Below, in pieces: positions 23,870 through 25,227 of a stretch of 25,227 bases of DNA. Under the pieces are notes generated by a model. That model had not been told where the DNA came from. It did no database searches and saw nothing but the letters and a program-made list of their open reading frames with translations. Both the position numbers and the translations under genes were made by a program. Source of the DNA: an uncultured Ruminococcus sp. (GTDB taxonomy: Bacteria; Bacillota; Clostridia; Oscillospirales; Ruminococcaceae); NCBI GenBank assembly GCA_947174625.1, contig CAMWJT010000001.1, positions 1 to 25,227 of the forward strand, in the 5' to 3' direction. Position 1 is the stretch's first letter. Every line of letters begins with the position of its first letter.

Positions 23870-24964
23870 TTAAATTTTAAAATCATATTTTTCTTCAAAA
23901 AGCCATTTTATGAATCCGAAACGTCTGTTATGAACATTGGATTCCATAGAATCTTTTTTAGGAATATTTGGCATAGCATTTAATTTATTATAAGCTTGCC
24001 GTAACAGTTTATAGCATTCCACTCCGTTCTCTCTGCCAACTAATCCAATGGCAAAAAGATAATCAAGTAAAACTCTTGTTTCCTGCGGAGAAAATTCATA
24101 ATCACATGCTCCGGCAAGAAAAGCTAGATTTTCATCACCATAAATTGCCTCTGCTATCTCATCATCCGTATTTTTGTCAAGTGGAATCCAGACTTCTGGC
24201 AGCTCAGATTTCGCAGTTACTTCAATGGGTTTCTTTCTCTGGATATAATCATCTAATTTCAAATGATCCACATAGTTTTCATTTTTCTGGATGAAAAACC
24301 TGACAGCAGTAAACTTGTGTCCTGTTCGGATCGGTTCATAAGTAAATGTGATGTCAGTATGTTCTGCTAAAGCTTTCTGACAGCTATCAAGAACATAAGT
24401 TTTAAAATTGTCCCAACGAGGATATTCTTTTGATTCAATTCCCAGAAAATTCTTGAGTTCTTCCAACGAGATACGGCATTTCCCAATAAATTCATATTGT
24501 TTCAGAATCTCGTACATTCTCACTTGATTTTTACTGGCAAGTGTCAGAACGTTCCAGAGTTCATAAGTGAAATAATACTCCTTGAACTCAAACATCAGTG
24601 GCAATGCCTTGTCATGTGCATCAATTTCCACATACCATGTCCCATTTTCGTCTTGGTCTACCGTACATTCTTTGAACAACTGAAATGCAGAATATCCGCC
24701 ACGTTCATTCTTGATATGTACTAATTTTGTGAGAAGTCCGTCTGTAGCCTGTTTAATATGCTGGATATTCATTCTTCCTAAATCCATAATCTTTTGAAAA
24801 TCAGATAACGGAAATTTGACTTTTCTGGTTGAAATATCTCTTGCATTGATTTTAGAAAGATAGATACTGAAAAAACGAATTTCCTGTAAAGTCATATTAT
24901 TGGCTTTTAGTTCATTCAACACATTTCGTTTTTCAACAAGTTCATTTCCCCTTAATTTCGCCAT
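23870..24964 (-). CDS. rep: Plasmid replication initiator, Rep_3 family
   Basis: A 364-residue initiator with two winged-helix domains. The first (about 6-115) starts with NELVEKRNVLNELKANNMTLQEIRFFSIYLSKIN. The second (about 140-230) carries SKNQVRMYEILKQYEFIGKCRISLEELKNFLGI, then YPRWDNFKTYVLDSCQKAL and TDITFTYEPIRTGHKFTAVRF, all standard Rep_3 landmarks. It binds the iterons just upstream to open the origin for theta replication. The C-terminal 130 residues are family-variable. The ATG at 24964 has GGAGG upstream; an earlier start at 24973 would overlap that site. It is likely autoregulated through the palindrome over its promoter. Confidence 0.95.
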   Translation of the reverse strand: MAKLRGNELVEKRNVLNELKANNMTLQEIRFFSIYLSKINARDISTRKVKFPLSDFQKIMDLGRMNIQHIKQATDGLLTKLVHIKNERGGYSAFQLFKECTVDQDENGTWYVEIDAHDKALPLMFEFKEYYFTYELWNVLTLASKNQVRMYEILKQYEFIGKCRISLEELKNFLGIESKEYPRWDNFKTYVLDSCQKALAEHTDITFTYEPIRTGHKFTAVRFFIQKNENYVDHLKLDDYIQRKKPIEVTAKSELPEVWIPLDKNTDDEIAEAIYGDENLAFLAGACDYEFSPQETRVLLDYLFAIGLVGRENGVECYKLLRQAYNKLNAMPNIPKKDSMESNVHNRRFGFIKWLFEEKYDFKI

Positions 24965-24983
24965 GAAAAACACCTCCAGGAAT

Positions 24984-25028
24984 AGTATAGCACAAATTCC
25001 CTAGGTTGTCAATACTCTCTAGGGAATT
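24984..25028 (-). promoter_or_regulatory. rep promoter overlapped by a palindromic operator
   Basis: On the minus strand TTGACA (25007-25012), a 17-bp spacer and TATACT (24984-24989). The -35 box lies in the loop of a perfect 10-bp inverted repeat, AATTCCCTAG (24995-25004) and CTAGGGAATT (25019-25028), whose left arm fills the spacer. A Rep dimer bound here would block the polymerase, the usual autoregulation of Rep_3 plasmids. The right arm runs directly into the first iteron. Confidence 0.82.
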
Positions 25029-25092
25029 ATGCAAATGAATCTAGTTAGTTACGCAAATGAATCTAGGTAGTTATGCAAATGAATCTAGGTAG
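25027..25092. repeat. Three 22-bp iterons of the replication origin
   Basis: Three contiguous 22-bp direct repeats begin at 25027, 25049 and 25071. They share TTAYGCAAATGAATCTAG and differ at only two positions (T/C at position 4, G/T at position 19); a partial fourth unit begins at 25093. The 22-bp period equals two helix turns, as expected for Rep monomer binding sites. Their position just upstream of rep marks the origin. Confidence 0.92.
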
Positions 25093-25108
25093 TTAGGGGG
25101 TCGATACC

Positions 25109-25227
25109 TTATTATATTTAAAACAAGGTTTTAAACAAGCATACAAACAAGGCGCACCCCGAAAAAAAAAAAAAAAAAAAAAACCATTGTTTATATGTTT
25201 TATTTAAAATAAAACAAAAAGAACCTA
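25109..25227. other. AT-rich origin tract with 12-bp spaced repeats and a 22-A run
   Basis: Next to the iterons AAACAAG recurs at 25121, 25133 and 25145, exactly 12 bp apart, in an AT-rich setting. A short GC block (GGCGCACCCCG) is followed by an uninterrupted run of 22 A (25162-25183) and then more AT-rich sequence to the end. This fits the DNA-unwinding part of an iteron origin. I found no clear DnaA box. A homopolymer of this length may be miscounted in sequencing. Confidence 0.55.

Noticed and set aside
25027..25092. Possible CRISPR-like array
   Set aside because: The repeats are contiguous with no spacers and sit directly before a Rep_3 gene, so they are iterons.

Overview
The window looks like a complete or nearly complete low-GC Gram-positive plasmid of about 25 kb, probably from a gut or rumen Clostridia host (Lachnospiraceae/Oscillospiraceae type). 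This rests on an iteron-type Rep_3 initiator at one end, a MOBQ relaxase with its oriT at the other, strong GGAGG ribosome binding sites, near-consensus sigma-A promoters with 17-bp spacers, and several TTG starts. Circular closure is not proven by the sequence itself. I see no transposase, integrase, partition gene, resistance gene, tRNA, rRNA or CRISPR array.

Layout. (1) 1-733: small tandem repeats, a small TraD/MobC-like coiled-coil gene on the minus strand, two divergent promoters, and an oriT whose nick sequence is of the RSF1010/pIP501 type. (2) 734-2452: relaxase on the plus strand. (3) 2566-2907: decayed UDP-sugar pyrophosphorylase gene. (4) 3001-23633: one very long minus-strand operon of surface-polysaccharide genes. 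It starts at a consensus promoter at 23605-23633 and ends at a terminator after glf at 3001-3043. (5) 23640-25227: rep gene (minus strand), its promoter with an overlapping palindrome, three 22-bp iterons and an AT-rich tract with a 22-A run.

Order of the operon in the direction of transcription: Alg14-like and Alg13-like glycosyltransferase subunits, LicD, a broken LicD, IspD/TarI-like cytidylyltransferase, SDR epimerase/reductase, galactofuranosyltransferase, Wzy polymerase, two acyltransferases, Wzx flippase, LicD, an opine-dehydrogenase-like oxidoreductase, AEP transaminase (AepZ), PEP mutase with a fused nucleotidyltransferase domain (AepX), LicC/PntC-like CTP transferase, phosphonopyruvate decarboxylase (AepY), LicD, two broken acyltransferases, and UDP-galactopyranose mutase (Glf).

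How the genes fit together. Glf and the galactofuranosyltransferase supply Galf. The Alg14/13 pair probably adds a hexose. Wzx and Wzy export and polymerise the repeat unit. AepX, AepY and AepZ make 2-aminoethylphosphonate (AEP) from phosphoenolpyruvate. The LicC/PntC-like enzyme would activate it as CMP-AEP, and a LicD protein would transfer it to the glycan. A second CDP-linked donor is suggested by the IspD-like/SDR pair, and there are three intact LicD transferases. The most novel element is the opine-dehydrogenase-like gene placed directly before aepZ: it could N-carboxyalkylate AEP (inference). No initiating phosphoglycosyltransferase is present, so the plasmid must borrow the lipid-linked first sugar from its host. 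The whole therefore reads as a mobilisable plasmid that re-coats its host with a phosphonate-decorated, galactofuranose-containing polysaccharide.
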